Part shown: positions 15,099 through 23,397 of the stretch, in pieces | How the letters are laid out: each line of letters opens with the position of its first letter | How positions within the stretch are numbered: position 1 is the first letter of the stretch | DNA from: Curtobacterium sp. MCJR17_020 | GTDB lineage: Bacteria > Actinomycetota > Actinomycetes > Actinomycetales > Microbacteriaceae | Direction of reading: 5' to 3' | NCBI RefSeq assembly: GCF_003234365.2 | Contig: NZ_CP126260.1 | Location: 1,550,001-1,614,000, forward strand | DNA: 64,000 bases | The notes under the pieces: model-generated | Told to the model about the DNA's origin: nothing | Database searches by the model: none | Seen by the model: the letters and a program-made list of their open reading frames with translations, nothing else | Program-made: the position numbers and the translations under genes

Positions 15099-16645
15099 GC
15101 CCCCGGAACCGTCAGCGGCATCGCGAAGAACGCCAGCTCCCACTCGGTCGAGCGGCGGAACGCCCGCGCCATCCGGCCCCGCTCGGACGGGGTCGCGGCT
15201 GCCGCCATCTCCTCGACCAGACGCGTCGCCTCGGCACTCGACGCCGCGAAGCCCGGGTCGCCGTAGGCCGTGATCCAGTCCGCGAACGCGTGCCCGTCCG
15301 GCGCCGCTCCGAGCTGTGCGCCCACCCAGGCGTAGACCCGGAAGCAGGGGAGCACCGCCGCGGCGAGCACGGCCGCCGACCCGGAGTCCGCCGCCTGCTG
15401 CAGGTGCGCGAGGTACCCGGCGCACGTCGGGTGGACGGGGTCGTCGGCGTGGGTGCCGGCGAGGCGTCGGTGGTGCAGGTCGCGGGCCTCGGCGGCGCAC
15501 CCCTCGGAGGCCGCCGCCCAGAAGGCGGCAGCCGCAGGACCACGACCAGCGCCGTCAGCCGCAACGCCGTCAGCCGCAGCGCCGGGAGCCGCAGGGCCAG
15601 CGCCAGCACCAGCGCCAGCAGCGCTCGCCGCCAACGCCGCCAGGTGCTGCTCGTAGGCCCGCAGGTAGTGCACGTCCTGTGCGAGGTACCCGGCGAACAC
15701 GTCCGCGTCGAGCGTCCCGTCCCGCAGCCCGACCAGGAACCCGCACTCGATCGTCGACCGCAGCACCGAGCTGACGTCGGACCACCACACGTCGGTGAAC
15801 CGGGCCACGGGCAGCAACGCTCGGACCACGGCGCCGTGGTCGATCGGCCCGTTGCCGGAACCGACCTCCAGGGCATCGGCTCCCCGCAGGGCCGCCGTCA
15901 GCCAGGGCTTCGCCACCCCGACCGCGAGCTCCCAGTCCCCGTGCCGGGCAGCGAGCGTCGCGATCGCACTCGACAGGGAGCACCCGGTGCCGTGCGTGTT
16001 GGCCGTCGCGACGCGGGGAGCGATGAACCGCCGAGCGGACCCCGACGGCGACACGAGCACGTCGTCGGAGGTCGGCCCCTCGTCGTGCCCGCCCTTCGCC
16101 AGCACGAGCACGTCCCACGTCGACGCCACGAGCCGCGCAGCGTCCAGGACCGGCAACGACGCAGGCGCGGCACCAGCAGCCGCACCAGCCCCGGCCCCCG
16201 CCAGCTCCGCCAACACCTGCAACTCGGCCCGGTTCGGCGTCACCAGGTCGGCCAGCCCGAACAGCGCCCCCATCGCCGAGGCGGCGTCCTCGTCGAGCAA
16301 CCGGTCACCACTCGTCGCGACCATCACCGGGTCCACCACGACCACGGGCGGCCGGTGCTCCCGCAACCAGTCCGTCACGACGCGGACGACCGGTGCCGTG
16401 CCGAGCATCCCGATCTTCACGGCGTCGATCGTGACGTCGTCCGACACCGCGTCGAGCTGCTCCCGCAGGAACGCGACGTCCGGCACGTGCACCGACCGCA
16501 CCCCGTGCGTGTTCTGCGCGACGAGGGCGGTGACCACGCCCATGCCGTACCCGTCGTGCGCGGCGATCGCCTTGAGGTCGGCCTGCAGTCCGGCGCCGCC
16601 CGTCGGATCGGTCCCGGCTACGGCCAGGACGCGCGGGACGCTCAC
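15083..16645 (-). CDS. thiD: bifunctional HMP(-P) kinase ThiD / TenA-like thiaminase II fusion
   Basis: The 520-residue protein from GTG 16645 joins two enzymes. Residues 1 to about 265 are ThiD: AGTDPTGGAGLQADLKAI, VDPVMVATSG and the ribokinase-type NTHGTGCSLSSAIA, phosphorylating hydroxymethylpyrimidine twice. From about 275 the chain is TenA-like (FTDVWWSDV, AGYLAQDVHYLRAY, PCFRVYAWVG), a family that hydrolyses thiamine breakdown products to HMP. An Ala/Gly-rich insert near residues 345-375 is coded by GCCAGC/GCCGCAG-type tandem repeats. The GTG overlaps the thiE stop, and the final residues are coded by a palindromic repeat. Confidence 0.92.
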   Translation of the reverse strand: MSVPRVLAVAGTDPTGGAGLQADLKAIAAHDGYGMGVVTALVAQNTHGVRSVHVPDVAFLREQLDAVSDDVTIDAVKIGMLGTAPVVRVVTDWLREHRPPVVVVDPVMVATSGDRLLDEDAASAMGALFGLADLVTPNRAELQVLAELAGAGAGAAAGAAPASLPVLDAARLVASTWDVLVLAKGGHDEGPTSDDVLVSPSGSARRFIAPRVATANTHGTGCSLSSAIATLAARHGDWELAVGVAKPWLTAALRGADALEVGSGNGPIDHGAVVRALLPVARFTDVWWSDVSSVLRSTIECGFLVGLRDGTLDADVFAGYLAQDVHYLRAYEQHLAALAASAAGAGAGAGPAAPGAAADGVAADGAGRGPAAAAFWAAASEGCAAEARDLHHRRLAGTHADDPVHPTCAGYLAHLQQAADSGSAAVLAAAVLPCFRVYAWVGAQLGAAPDGHAFADWITAYGDPGFAASSAEATRLVEEMAAAATPSERGRMARAFRRSTEWELAFFAMPLTVPGARVSA

Positions 16646-17391
16646 GACTCCGCCCCGTGGTGCGACGAAACCCCCGACGGGAGGAACGGATCGCCCGCCG
16701 CGAGCCGCCCCGGCTCCGCCCCGTGGCCGGGTCCAGGTCCCCACGCGGCCACGTACGCGGCCGCTGCGGACCCGGGATCGGCCGCGGCGCAGATGCCCGA
16801 CACGATCGCGACCCCGGCGGCGCCCGCTGCCCGGAGCGGCGCGACGTCGTCGAGGGTCACCCCGCCGATCGCCACGCACGGCACGTCCGTCACCGCCGCG
16901 AGCCGGGCGAACCCGCCGTGTCCGAGCGCCGGCGGGTGGTCGGCCTTCGTCGTGGTGGGGTGCACGACCCCGACGCCGAGCAGGTCCACGGTGCCGAGGG
17001 GCAGGCGGGCGACGACCGCCAGGTGCTCCGGGGTGTTCGCGGTCAACCCGATGTGCGCATCCGGCCCGAGCAGGGCACGAGCAGCGGTCACGGGGACGTC
17101 CGACTGGCCGAGGTGCACCCCGGCGACCCGGTGTCCAGCGTGCCGAGCGGCGAGGGCGACGTCGAGTCGGTCGTCGACCACGACGGCGGCCCGGTCGCCC
17201 ACGGCGTCGGCCACGGCACCGGTCAGCGCCAGGAGGTCCCGTGCCGAGGCGTCCTTGTCCCGCACCTGCACGATCCGGACCCCGGCGTGCACCGCGGCGC
17301 GCACCACCCCGAGCACACCGACACCGTGCCGGTCGGCCAGCGTGCCGTCGGTGACCAGGTACACGCCGAAGTCCTCCGGCAGCCCGCTCAT
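16642..17391 (-). CDS. thiE: thiamine-phosphate synthase
   Basis: The 249-residue TIM barrel couples HMP-PP and thiazole phosphate to thiamine phosphate. It shows VYLVTDGTL, the diphosphate/Mg site QVRDKDASARDLL, GVHLGQSDVP, GVGVVHPTTTKADHPPALG and CVAIGGVTLDDV. It overlaps thiM upstream (ATGA) and thiD/tenA downstream (GTGA), so all three are one translationally coupled unit under the TPP riboswitch. The C-terminal tail (about residues 225-249) is a nonconserved extension. Confidence 0.95.
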   Translation of the reverse strand: MSGLPEDFGVYLVTDGTLADRHGVGVLGVVRAAVHAGVRIVQVRDKDASARDLLALTGAVADAVGDRAAVVVDDRLDVALAARHAGHRVAGVHLGQSDVPVTAARALLGPDAHIGLTANTPEHLAVVARLPLGTVDLLGVGVVHPTTTKADHPPALGHGGFARLAAVTDVPCVAIGGVTLDDVAPLRAAGAAGVAIVSGICAAADPGSAAAAYVAAWGPGPGHGAEPGRLAAGDPFLPSGVSSHHGAES

Positions 17392-18260
17392 GCCGGCACC
17401 ACCAGGGACGCAGGTTCGGCCTCGACCGTGATCCGGGCCTCGCGGACGACGTCCTCGGGGGTGAGCGACGCCAACCGGTCGAGGAACAGCGGTTGGAAGG
17501 TGCCGGGGCCGCCGGCCTCGCGGGCGGCGAGCTCCGCGGCGATCGTGTGCACCGCGGTCGCCGCGACGGCGGCTGCGCCGGCGTCGTCGGGCGCGACCGA
17601 CGTGAACGCGGCGACGACCGCGCCGAGGGCGCACCCGCCCCCGGTGATCCGCGTCAACAGCTCGGTGCCGTTCGCGACCCGCACCACACCGGTGCCCGGC
17701 GCGACCAGCAGGTCGACGGGACCCGACACGGCCACCGCGGCCACGAGCCTCCCGGCCGACTGACCGGACACGGCGTCGACCGCAGCCGCACGGGCGTCCT
17801 CGGTGCCCACCGTGCTGTCGACGCCGCGGCCACCGGCCGACGTGCCGAGCAGGGCGAGGACCTCGGAGGCGTTGCCTCGCAGCACCGTCGGGTGCAGCGC
17901 GAGCAGGTCGCGGGCCAGGGCGGTGCGCACCGGCAGCGAGCCGACCGCGACGGGGTCGAGCACCCAGGGGGTGCCGGTGTCGCGGGCGGCGTGCGCGGCC
18001 TCGAGCGCCGCGACCCGGGGTTCGGCGTGCGGGGTGCCGGTGTTCACCAGCAGGGCGTCGGCGACCCGGGCGAACGGTCCCGCCTCGGTCGCCACGTCGA
18101 CCATCGCGGGCGAGGCCCCGAGGGCGAGCAGCACGTTCGCGGTGACGTTCTGCACCACGGTGTTCGTGATGCACTGCACCAGCGGGCTCCGGGCACGGAC
18201 GGCCTCGAGCAGTTCGGCGGTTCGGTGGGCCCAGGCAGGGGAGGGCGCAGCGGTTTCCAT
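17388..18260 (-). CDS. thiM: hydroxyethylthiazole kinase
   Basis: The 290-residue ribokinase-like protein phosphorylates thiazole alcohol in the thiamine salvage route. Motifs are QCITNTVVQNVTANVLLALG, PWVLDPVAVGSLPVRT, LRGNASEVLALLG and the active-site TRITGGGCALGAVVAAF. ATG 18260 has AAGGGA nine bases upstream, inside the 3' strand of the TPP riboswitch. No thiC or thiG is nearby, so the operon looks devoted to salvage. Confidence 0.95.
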   Translation of the reverse strand: METAAPSPAWAHRTAELLEAVRARSPLVQCITNTVVQNVTANVLLALGASPAMVDVATEAGPFARVADALLVNTGTPHAEPRVAALEAAHAARDTGTPWVLDPVAVGSLPVRTALARDLLALHPTVLRGNASEVLALLGTSAGGRGVDSTVGTEDARAAAVDAVSGQSAGRLVAAVAVSGPVDLLVAPGTGVVRVANGTELLTRITGGGCALGAVVAAFTSVAPDDAGAAAVAATAVHTIAAELAAREAGGPGTFQPLFLDRLASLTPEDVVREARITVEAEPASLVVPA

Positions 18261-18264
18261 GGAC

Positions 18265-18345
18265 GATCCCTTCGCGAGTACGAGCTCGAGCAGGTTCGAC
18301 GGGTGTGATCTCAGCCGCTGGTTGCGGCACCCCGTGTCTCGATCG
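18265..18345 (-). promoter_or_regulatory. TPP riboswitch (THI element) of the thiM operon
   Basis: On the minus strand the leader reads ACGGGGTGCC, then GCTGAGATCACACCC, then GAACCTGCTCGAG and ends GCGAAGGGATCG. These are the conserved thi-box segments: P2/J2-3 with GCTGAGA, ACCC and GAACCTG. CGATC at the 5' end can pair with GATCG at the 3' end as P1. AAGGGA is both the 3' part of the aptamer and the thiM ribosome-binding site, so control is probably translational. Confidence 0.93.
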
Positions 18346-18441
18346 ACACCGTACACGAGCAGCTGCGCCGTGCCACGGCTCGTCGTCTCCGGCCCCGTCG
18401 TCTCCGGTCACATGCCCTGCACCGTGTGACAGGGTTGGTGT

Positions 18442-19347
18442 GTGCCAGACTCCACGCCTCCCGGACCGCCACCAGGCCCCCGCGACCCCGGCGACGCCTG
18501 GGCGGTCGGTCCTGATGGCACCAAGGCCTGGGGACTCTTCGGCGCCGCGGGGCTGCTCGTCGACGACGGCGCCGGACGCGTGCTCCTGCAGCACCGCGTC
18601 GAGTGGAGTCACCACGGCGGCACGTGGGGCATCCCCGGCGGCGCACGCCACCAGGGCGAGGACGCCGTCACCGGAGCACTCCGCGAGTCCGCCGAGGAAG
18701 CCGGTGTGCCGCACGACGGCGTCGACCTGCGCCACACGGCACTGCTCGACCTGGGGTTCTGGACCTACACGACCGTGGTGGGGCGTGCCGCTCGGCCGTT
18801 CGAACCGGTGATCGCGGACCGCGAGAGCCTCGCCCTGTCCTGGATCCCCGTCGACGAGGTCGAGGACCTGCCGCTGCACCCCGGGTTCGGGAGGTCGTGG
18901 CCGGCACTCCGCGCGTCCCTCACCACCGCTCCGCACGTCGTGGTCGACGCGGCGAACGTCGTCGGCAGCGTGCCCGACGGCTGGTGGAAGGACCGGGCGG
19001 GAGCCGCTGCACGCCTGCTGTCGTCGGTGACGGCGCTCGCCGTGTCCGGGGTGACCGCCGACGTGCTGGCGCTGCCGTTCGCCCGGTGGTGGCCGCGGTG
19101 GACGGTGGTGCTCGAGGGCGAGGCCCGGGCGGCCTCCGGGTCGTCGGACGGCGCACTGCCCCGAGCACTCGACGTCGTCGCAGCGCCGGGTTCGGGGGAC
19201 GACGCCATCGTGGACGCCGCTCGTGCCGCGGTGGAGGCCGGCGACGGTCCCGTCGTGGTCGTCACCGCGGACCGGGAGCTCCGTGCCCGCGTCGAGGCGC
19301 TCGGTGCCGTGGTGCACGGGCCGTCCTGGCTGCGCGACCGGTTCTAG
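18442..19347 (+). CDS. Nudix hydrolase fused to a PIN/NYN-like domain
   Basis: The 301-residue protein has a complete Nudix box near residues 66-88 (GARHQGEDAVTGAL, then RESAEEAGV), so the N-terminal half should hydrolyse a nucleoside diphosphate derivative. From about residue 167 a second domain begins: HVVVDAANVVGSVPDGWW, AIVDAARAAVEAGDGP, VVVVTADRELRARVEALG and a final GPSWLRDRF. This order of acidic residues resembles YacP/NYN-type PIN nucleases (DxxN at strand 1, D after TAD). The nuclease assignment is inference. A GTG start at 18442 is used. Confidence 0.85.
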   Translation: MPDSTPPGPPPGPRDPGDAWAVGPDGTKAWGLFGAAGLLVDDGAGRVLLQHRVEWSHHGGTWGIPGGARHQGEDAVTGALRESAEEAGVPHDGVDLRHTALLDLGFWTYTTVVGRAARPFEPVIADRESLALSWIPVDEVEDLPLHPGFGRSWPALRASLTTAPHVVVDAANVVGSVPDGWWKDRAGAAARLLSSVTALAVSGVTADVLALPFARWWPRWTVVLEGEARAASGSSDGALPRALDVVAAPGSGDDAIVDAARAAVEAGDGPVVVVTADRELRARVEALGAVVHGPSWLRDRF

Positions 19348-19385
19348 CGGCGGACGACCCTGCGGCAGGCCCTCGCGCGCCGCGC

Positions 19386-20630
19386 CTACGCCGTCGGCAG
19401 GTACCGCCGCGACGACACGAGCACCGCGCACCACGACACGACGCCGAGCCCGACGATCACCCAGAGGACGACCGGCAGCGCCACGACGTTCGCGATCGCC
19501 GCGATCACGGCCGGCGCCAGGAACCCCGCGTACGCCGCCGCGTAGAACACCCCGGTGAGTCCGGCCAGGTCGCGGGATCCGGCGATCCGCTGCACCTCGA
19601 GCAGCGACGACACCAGTGCGAGCCCGATCCCGACGCCGATGACGACGTTCGCGACGAGTCCGACCACGACGGACTGCAACTCGATCGCGACGACGACCAC
19701 GGCGATGCCGGCGGTCATGCACGCGAGGGCCGTCGTGAGCCCGCGGGCCGAGGTCAGCGAGTGCACGCGCCGCGCGAGCGGCTGGACCGCACTGGACACC
19801 CCGAGTGCGACGACGGTCGCGGCGGTGGCGAACAGCAGGCCCCACGCGCCGGTGGCTCCGGTGAGCCGGGTCGGCAGGTAGCCGTACCCGATCGCCGCCG
19901 AGCCGAAGATCCACGGGGCGGTGACGAGCACCACGCGGGTGAACCGTCGGTGCCCGGCGCTCGGCACCCGCAGCTGGCGCCACCACGGACCGGGGACCCC
20001 GCCGCAGCGGTTGGTCTCGGGGGTGCGCCAGACGACGACGGCGAAGGGCAGTGCGACGACGATGTGGACCAGGAAGGGCAGCACCTCGGGGATCGGGCCC
20101 CACTGCGCGATGAGCCCGGCCACCAGCGCCCCGGAGGCCGAACCGAGCGTGAACGCCAGCGAGGCCCGGCGGGCACCGGACCCGGCGTCGGCGGTGGGGT
20201 CGAAGCGTCCCTGCGACAGCTCCTTCACCCAGCTGTTGCCGACGGCCATCGCGATGCCGACGGTGATGCCGGAGAACAGCCGTCCGGCCGCCAGGAACCC
20301 GGGGCCGAGTGGTCCGAGCGCGAGCAGTCCGCTGCCGACGACGGCGGAGACGATGGCGGCGAGCATGAGGGGCTTGCGGCCGTGCCGGTCGGACAGCGAC
20401 CCGGCGACGAGCAGCGCCGGCGCGAGTCCGAGCACGTAGACGCCCAGGAAGACGTTGACGACGACCGACGAGTAGTGCTCGCGGCCCTCGTACATGAGCA
20501 GCAGGGGCGAGAACTGGTTGCCGCCCCACGAGCAGACGAACACCGCGCCCCACACCGCGACCCAGGGCAGCACGCGCGCCGAGGGGACGGACAGCGAGCC
20601 GGTGGTGGGGATGCTCCCCGTCACGCTCAC
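19386..20630 (-). CDS. MFS transporter
   Basis: The 414-residue protein has 12 predicted membrane helices and the loop 2-3 motif GSLSDRHGRKPLMLAA. The first helix starts at about residue 22 (VLPWVAVWGAVFVCSWGGNQF). Its start codon overlaps the stop of the upstream GntR gene, so the regulator and transporter are one unit and the regulator's ligand may be the transported substrate. That substrate cannot be read from the sequence. Confidence 0.9.
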   Translation of the reverse strand: MSVTGSIPTTGSLSVPSARVLPWVAVWGAVFVCSWGGNQFSPLLLMYEGREHYSSVVVNVFLGVYVLGLAPALLVAGSLSDRHGRKPLMLAAIVSAVVGSGLLALGPLGPGFLAAGRLFSGITVGIAMAVGNSWVKELSQGRFDPTADAGSGARRASLAFTLGSASGALVAGLIAQWGPIPEVLPFLVHIVVALPFAVVVWRTPETNRCGGVPGPWWRQLRVPSAGHRRFTRVVLVTAPWIFGSAAIGYGYLPTRLTGATGAWGLLFATAATVVALGVSSAVQPLARRVHSLTSARGLTTALACMTAGIAVVVVAIELQSVVVGLVANVVIGVGIGLALVSSLLEVQRIAGSRDLAGLTGVFYAAAYAGFLAPAVIAAIANVVALPVVLWVIVGLGVVSWCAVLVSSRRYLPTA

Positions 20631-21268
20631 AGGGCACCCCGGTGCGAGGCGACGTGGGCGTGCAGGACCTCGGCGTAGCGGGCCGCGTCGCCCGCCGCCA
20701 GGGCTGCCGCGAGGGCTCGGTGGTCGTCGAGCGAGGCCTGCAGCTGCGACGGCTGCACCCGCATCAGCTGGTGTCTCAGCCGGTTCTGCCGGTCACGGAG
20801 CGTCTGCGCGAATCGCACCGCGATCGCGTTCCGCGACGCGCCGATCACCGCACCGTGGAACGCCGCGTCGACCTCGATGAACCGGTCGACGTCGCCCGTC
20901 GCGACCGCCTGCTCCTGCTCCGCCAGCATGGCCTGGAGGCCCGGGGTGACGTCCGCCACGCGGCCGTCGGTCACGACTCGGCTCGCCGCCGTGGCCTCGA
21001 TCGCCTCGCGCATCTCCAGCACGTCCGCCGCCTCGTTCGGGGACATCGGGCGCACCACCGCACCCTTGCGGGACTCCAGGGTGAGCAGGTCCTCGGCTGC
21101 CAGGCGGAGGAAGGCCTCGTGCACGGGGGTGCGGGACACCCCGATCTCCTGGCACAGGGCGTTCTCGCTGATCGCGGTGCCACCGGGGATGTCGCCGCGG
21201 ATGATCGCCCGTTTGACGTGGTCGTACGCGCGGTCGGATGCGGCCTGTGTCGTCGTGTGCTGCTCCAC
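20627..21268 (-). CDS. GntR family (FCD/FadR subfamily) transcriptional regulator
   Basis: From GTG 21268 the protein is 213 residues, opening (M)EQHTTTQAASDRAYDHV. The winged helix is AISENALCQEIGVSRTPVHEAFLRLAAEDLL. The FCD ligand domain follows (EMREAIEATAASRV, DVDRFIEVDAAFHGAVIG, HRALAAALAAGDA). A TACGAT box 8 nt before the GTG and an operator-like palindrome upstream favour this start over ATG 21313, which would place the palindrome inside the gene. It leads the MFS gene in an operon. Confidence 0.92.
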   Translation of the reverse strand: MEQHTTTQAASDRAYDHVKRAIIRGDIPGGTAISENALCQEIGVSRTPVHEAFLRLAAEDLLTLESRKGAVVRPMSPNEAADVLEMREAIEATAASRVVTDGRVADVTPGLQAMLAEQEQAVATGDVDRFIEVDAAFHGAVIGASRNAIAVRFAQTLRDRQNRLRHQLMRVQPSQLQASLDDHRALAAALAAGDAARYAEVLHAHVASHRGAL

Positions 21269-21276
21269 GGTCGTCG

Positions 21277-21307
21277 ATCGTACGCCCTTGCATGCAACGC
21301 TGCATGC
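21277..21307 (-). promoter_or_regulatory. gntR promoter with palindromic operator
   Basis: TTGCATGCAA (21288-21297) is a perfect palindrome and a further TGCATGC follows at 21301-21307. On the minus strand TACGAT (21282-21277) is the likely -10, which places the palindrome in the spacer. This arrangement fits autorepression by the GntR protein. Confidence 0.6.
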
Positions 21308-21407
21308 CGTCATGTGACGTGTTGTTCACACCACCGGGTCACACGGGGCGGCGCACGTCGATACGCTGGCCGGACGTCAACGGAGACGCACACACAGGAG
21401 GTTCCCC

Positions 21408-22154
21408 ATGGAGCGGATCACCAGGGCCGACGACCGAGTCCACCGCCCGGCCGGGCCGTGGACACCGACCGTCCACCGGCTGCTCGCACACCTGCACGAA
21501 CAAGGGTTCGTCGCGGCACCGGAACCGATCGAGCACGGCGACACCCTCGAGACGGTGTCGTTCGTCCCCGGGGTCGCGGGGGAGTACCCGTGGACCGAGG
21601 ACGTCGCGAGCGAAGCCGCTCTCGTCACGAGCGCCCGACTGCTCCGGCAGTTCCACGACGCCGCAGCCACGTATCCGCTCGACGCAACACGCGACCTCTG
21701 GTCACAGGCGGTCCGCGCCCCCGTCGAGACGATCGTGCACGGCGACTTCGCCCCGTACAACTGCGTCTACGACGGCATCCAGGCCGTGGGCCTCATCGAC
21801 TTCGACACCGCACACCCCGGCCCCCGGGTCTGGGACGTCGCGAGTGCGGTGTACCGGTTCGCCCCGTTCACCACCGGCGCCGTCGAGGGCGCGACCGCCC
21901 CGGACCTCGACGACCGGCTCGCCCGCGCCGCCGAGTTCTGCCGCGCCTACGACCTCGACGACCGCTCCCGCAGCGTCCTCGCCGAGACGATGACCGCGTC
22001 CCTCGTCGCGATGGTCACCACCATGGAGACCGAGGCCGCCGCCGGCAACCCAAAGTTCGTCAGCGACCTGGCGCACGGTCACGCCGACCTGTACCGGGCC
22101 GACGTCGCCTACATCGAGCAGCACGCCGACGCCATCGCCGCCGCCGTCGCGTGA
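21408..22154 (+). CDS. aminoglycoside phosphotransferase-family protein
   Basis: The 248-residue protein has the APH/choline-kinase catalytic loop HGDFAPYNCVYDG and metal-binding LIDFDTAHPGPRVWDVA. The N-lobe is short, lacking a clear ATP-binding lysine motif, and the family is broad (small-molecule kinases, not only antibiotic resistance). ATG 21408 follows CAGGAGG, a strong ribosome-binding site. The stop overlaps the start of the HTH_42 gene. Confidence 0.85.
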   Translation: MERITRADDRVHRPAGPWTPTVHRLLAHLHEQGFVAAPEPIEHGDTLETVSFVPGVAGEYPWTEDVASEAALVTSARLLRQFHDAAATYPLDATRDLWSQAVRAPVETIVHGDFAPYNCVYDGIQAVGLIDFDTAHPGPRVWDVASAVYRFAPFTTGAVEGATAPDLDDRLARAAEFCRAYDLDDRSRSVLAETMTASLVAMVTTMETEAAAGNPKFVSDLAHGHADLYRADVAYIEQHADAIAAAVA

Positions 22155-23242
22155 CCCCGACCCCTGCGCAGCTCCGCACCCTGCGGCTCGCCGCGCAGGG
22201 GATCGCCGTCCCCGGTCCCAGTCCCACTGCGGCCGTCGAACGGATGACCGCCGTGCAGGGGCAGGACCTCGGCCAGGTCCTCTGGGCGATCGGGGTCCGC
22301 GCACCCGGGGCCACCCGTGACGACGTCCGCGCCGCCTTCGACCGCGGCGAGCTCGTCCGCTCCTGGCCGATGCGGGGCACCCTGCACGCCATGCGACCCG
22401 ACGACCTGCGGCTCCTGCTCTCCCTGACCGCCGAACGGACCCTGCGCAGCATCGCCCGACGTGCCACCGAACTCGGCATCGACCAGCCCCTGCTCGACCG
22501 AGCACGGGACACCACCGTCGCCGCACTGTCCGGCGGCCGCGCCCTCGTCCGCGATGAACTCTTCGACGAGTACCGCGCTGCCGACATCGACCCCACCGCC
22601 GGCCGTGGCTACCACCTGCTGCTGCAGCTCTCGCAAGAGGGACTCGTCGCCTGGGGTCCCACCGCCCGCGTCGGCCAGGGACTCGTGCTCCTCGACGAGT
22701 GGGCACCGGCGCTCGCCGAGGTACCCGACCGCGACGAAGCACTCCGCCGGGTCCTGCTCGGGTACCTGCGCGGCCGGGGCCCCGCGACCGAGGCCGACGC
22801 CGCCAGCTGGACGAAGCTCCCGCTCGGCGACCTCCGCCGTGCCCGAGCCGCCGCCGGCGACGCCGTCGAGGACCTCGGCGACGGACTCCTCGCGCTCGCC
22901 GACCGTCCCACCCCCGGGGGCACGCCCACCGGCCACCTGCTGCCCGGGTTCGACGAGTACCTGCTCGGGTACGCCGACCGCTCCGCCCAGCTCGACCCCG
23001 CGCACGCCGACCGGGTCGTCCCGGGCGCCAACGGGATGTTCCTGCCGATGGCCGTCGTGCGCGGGCGGGTCGTGGGCACGTGGAGGCGGACCGAGCATGC
23101 CAGCGGGGTGGCCGTCACCGTCACACCCTTCGCGGCACTCGACGTCACATCGGTGCGCGCGCTCGAGGCGGCCGCCGCCCGGTACGCGCGGTTCCTCGAC
23201 GCGCCCGTCGCGTTCGGGGTGGTGGAGGCGACCAGCCGCTGA
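22151..23242 (+). CDS. winged-helix DNA-binding protein, HTH_42 (AlkZ/YcaQ-like) family
   Basis: The 363-residue protein matches the HTH_42 layout: MTAVQGQDLGQVLWAIGVRAPG, the RSWPMRGTLHAMRPDDLRLLL segment, and a C-terminal HLLPGFDEYLLGYADRS with GANGMFLPMAVVRGRVVGTW. In the characterised members AlkZ and YcaQ this fold is a DNA glycosylase acting on interstrand crosslinks, with a QxQ or QxD motif; QGQ here could correspond. Most actinobacterial paralogues are uncharacterised, so glycosylase activity is only a possibility. GTG 22151 overlaps the upstream stop. Confidence 0.85.
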   Translation: MTPTPAQLRTLRLAAQGIAVPGPSPTAAVERMTAVQGQDLGQVLWAIGVRAPGATRDDVRAAFDRGELVRSWPMRGTLHAMRPDDLRLLLSLTAERTLRSIARRATELGIDQPLLDRARDTTVAALSGGRALVRDELFDEYRAADIDPTAGRGYHLLLQLSQEGLVAWGPTARVGQGLVLLDEWAPALAEVPDRDEALRRVLLGYLRGRGPATEADAASWTKLPLGDLRRARAAAGDAVEDLGDGLLALADRPTPGGTPTGHLLPGFDEYLLGYADRSAQLDPAHADRVVPGANGMFLPMAVVRGRVVGTWRRTEHASGVAVTVTPFAALDVTSVRALEAAAARYARFLDAPVAFGVVEATSR

Positions 23243-23271
23243 CCGCAGCTTCCCTCGCCAGCTCCACCGCA

Positions 23272-23337
23272 CCTCTCCCCACCGGCACGGCCGACCCGCC
23301 GCTGGCGCGTCGGTCCGGAACCGACGGCGTGGGCCCA
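23272..23337. repeat. 66-bp element, intergenic copy
   Basis: The element begins CCTCTCCCCACCGGCACGG and ends CGGCGTGGGCCCA. It contains the small dyad CGTCGGT-CCGGA-ACCGACG (23309-23327). An inverted copy with 61 of 66 identical bases lies inside murF (56769-56834). Here it fills the gap between the HTH_42 gene and the J-domain gene. Confidence 0.9.
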
Positions 23338-23397
23338 GGCCGTCCCCAGCAACCACGCGGCGGACTCGTACCCTGCCTCGGGTAATGTCGCAGGGCC

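Noticed and set aside
17392..20637. Long N-terminal extension of the thiE frame
   Set aside because: The true ThiE begins at ATG 17391; upstream residues have no similarity and overlap thiM, the Nudix gene and the MFS gene.
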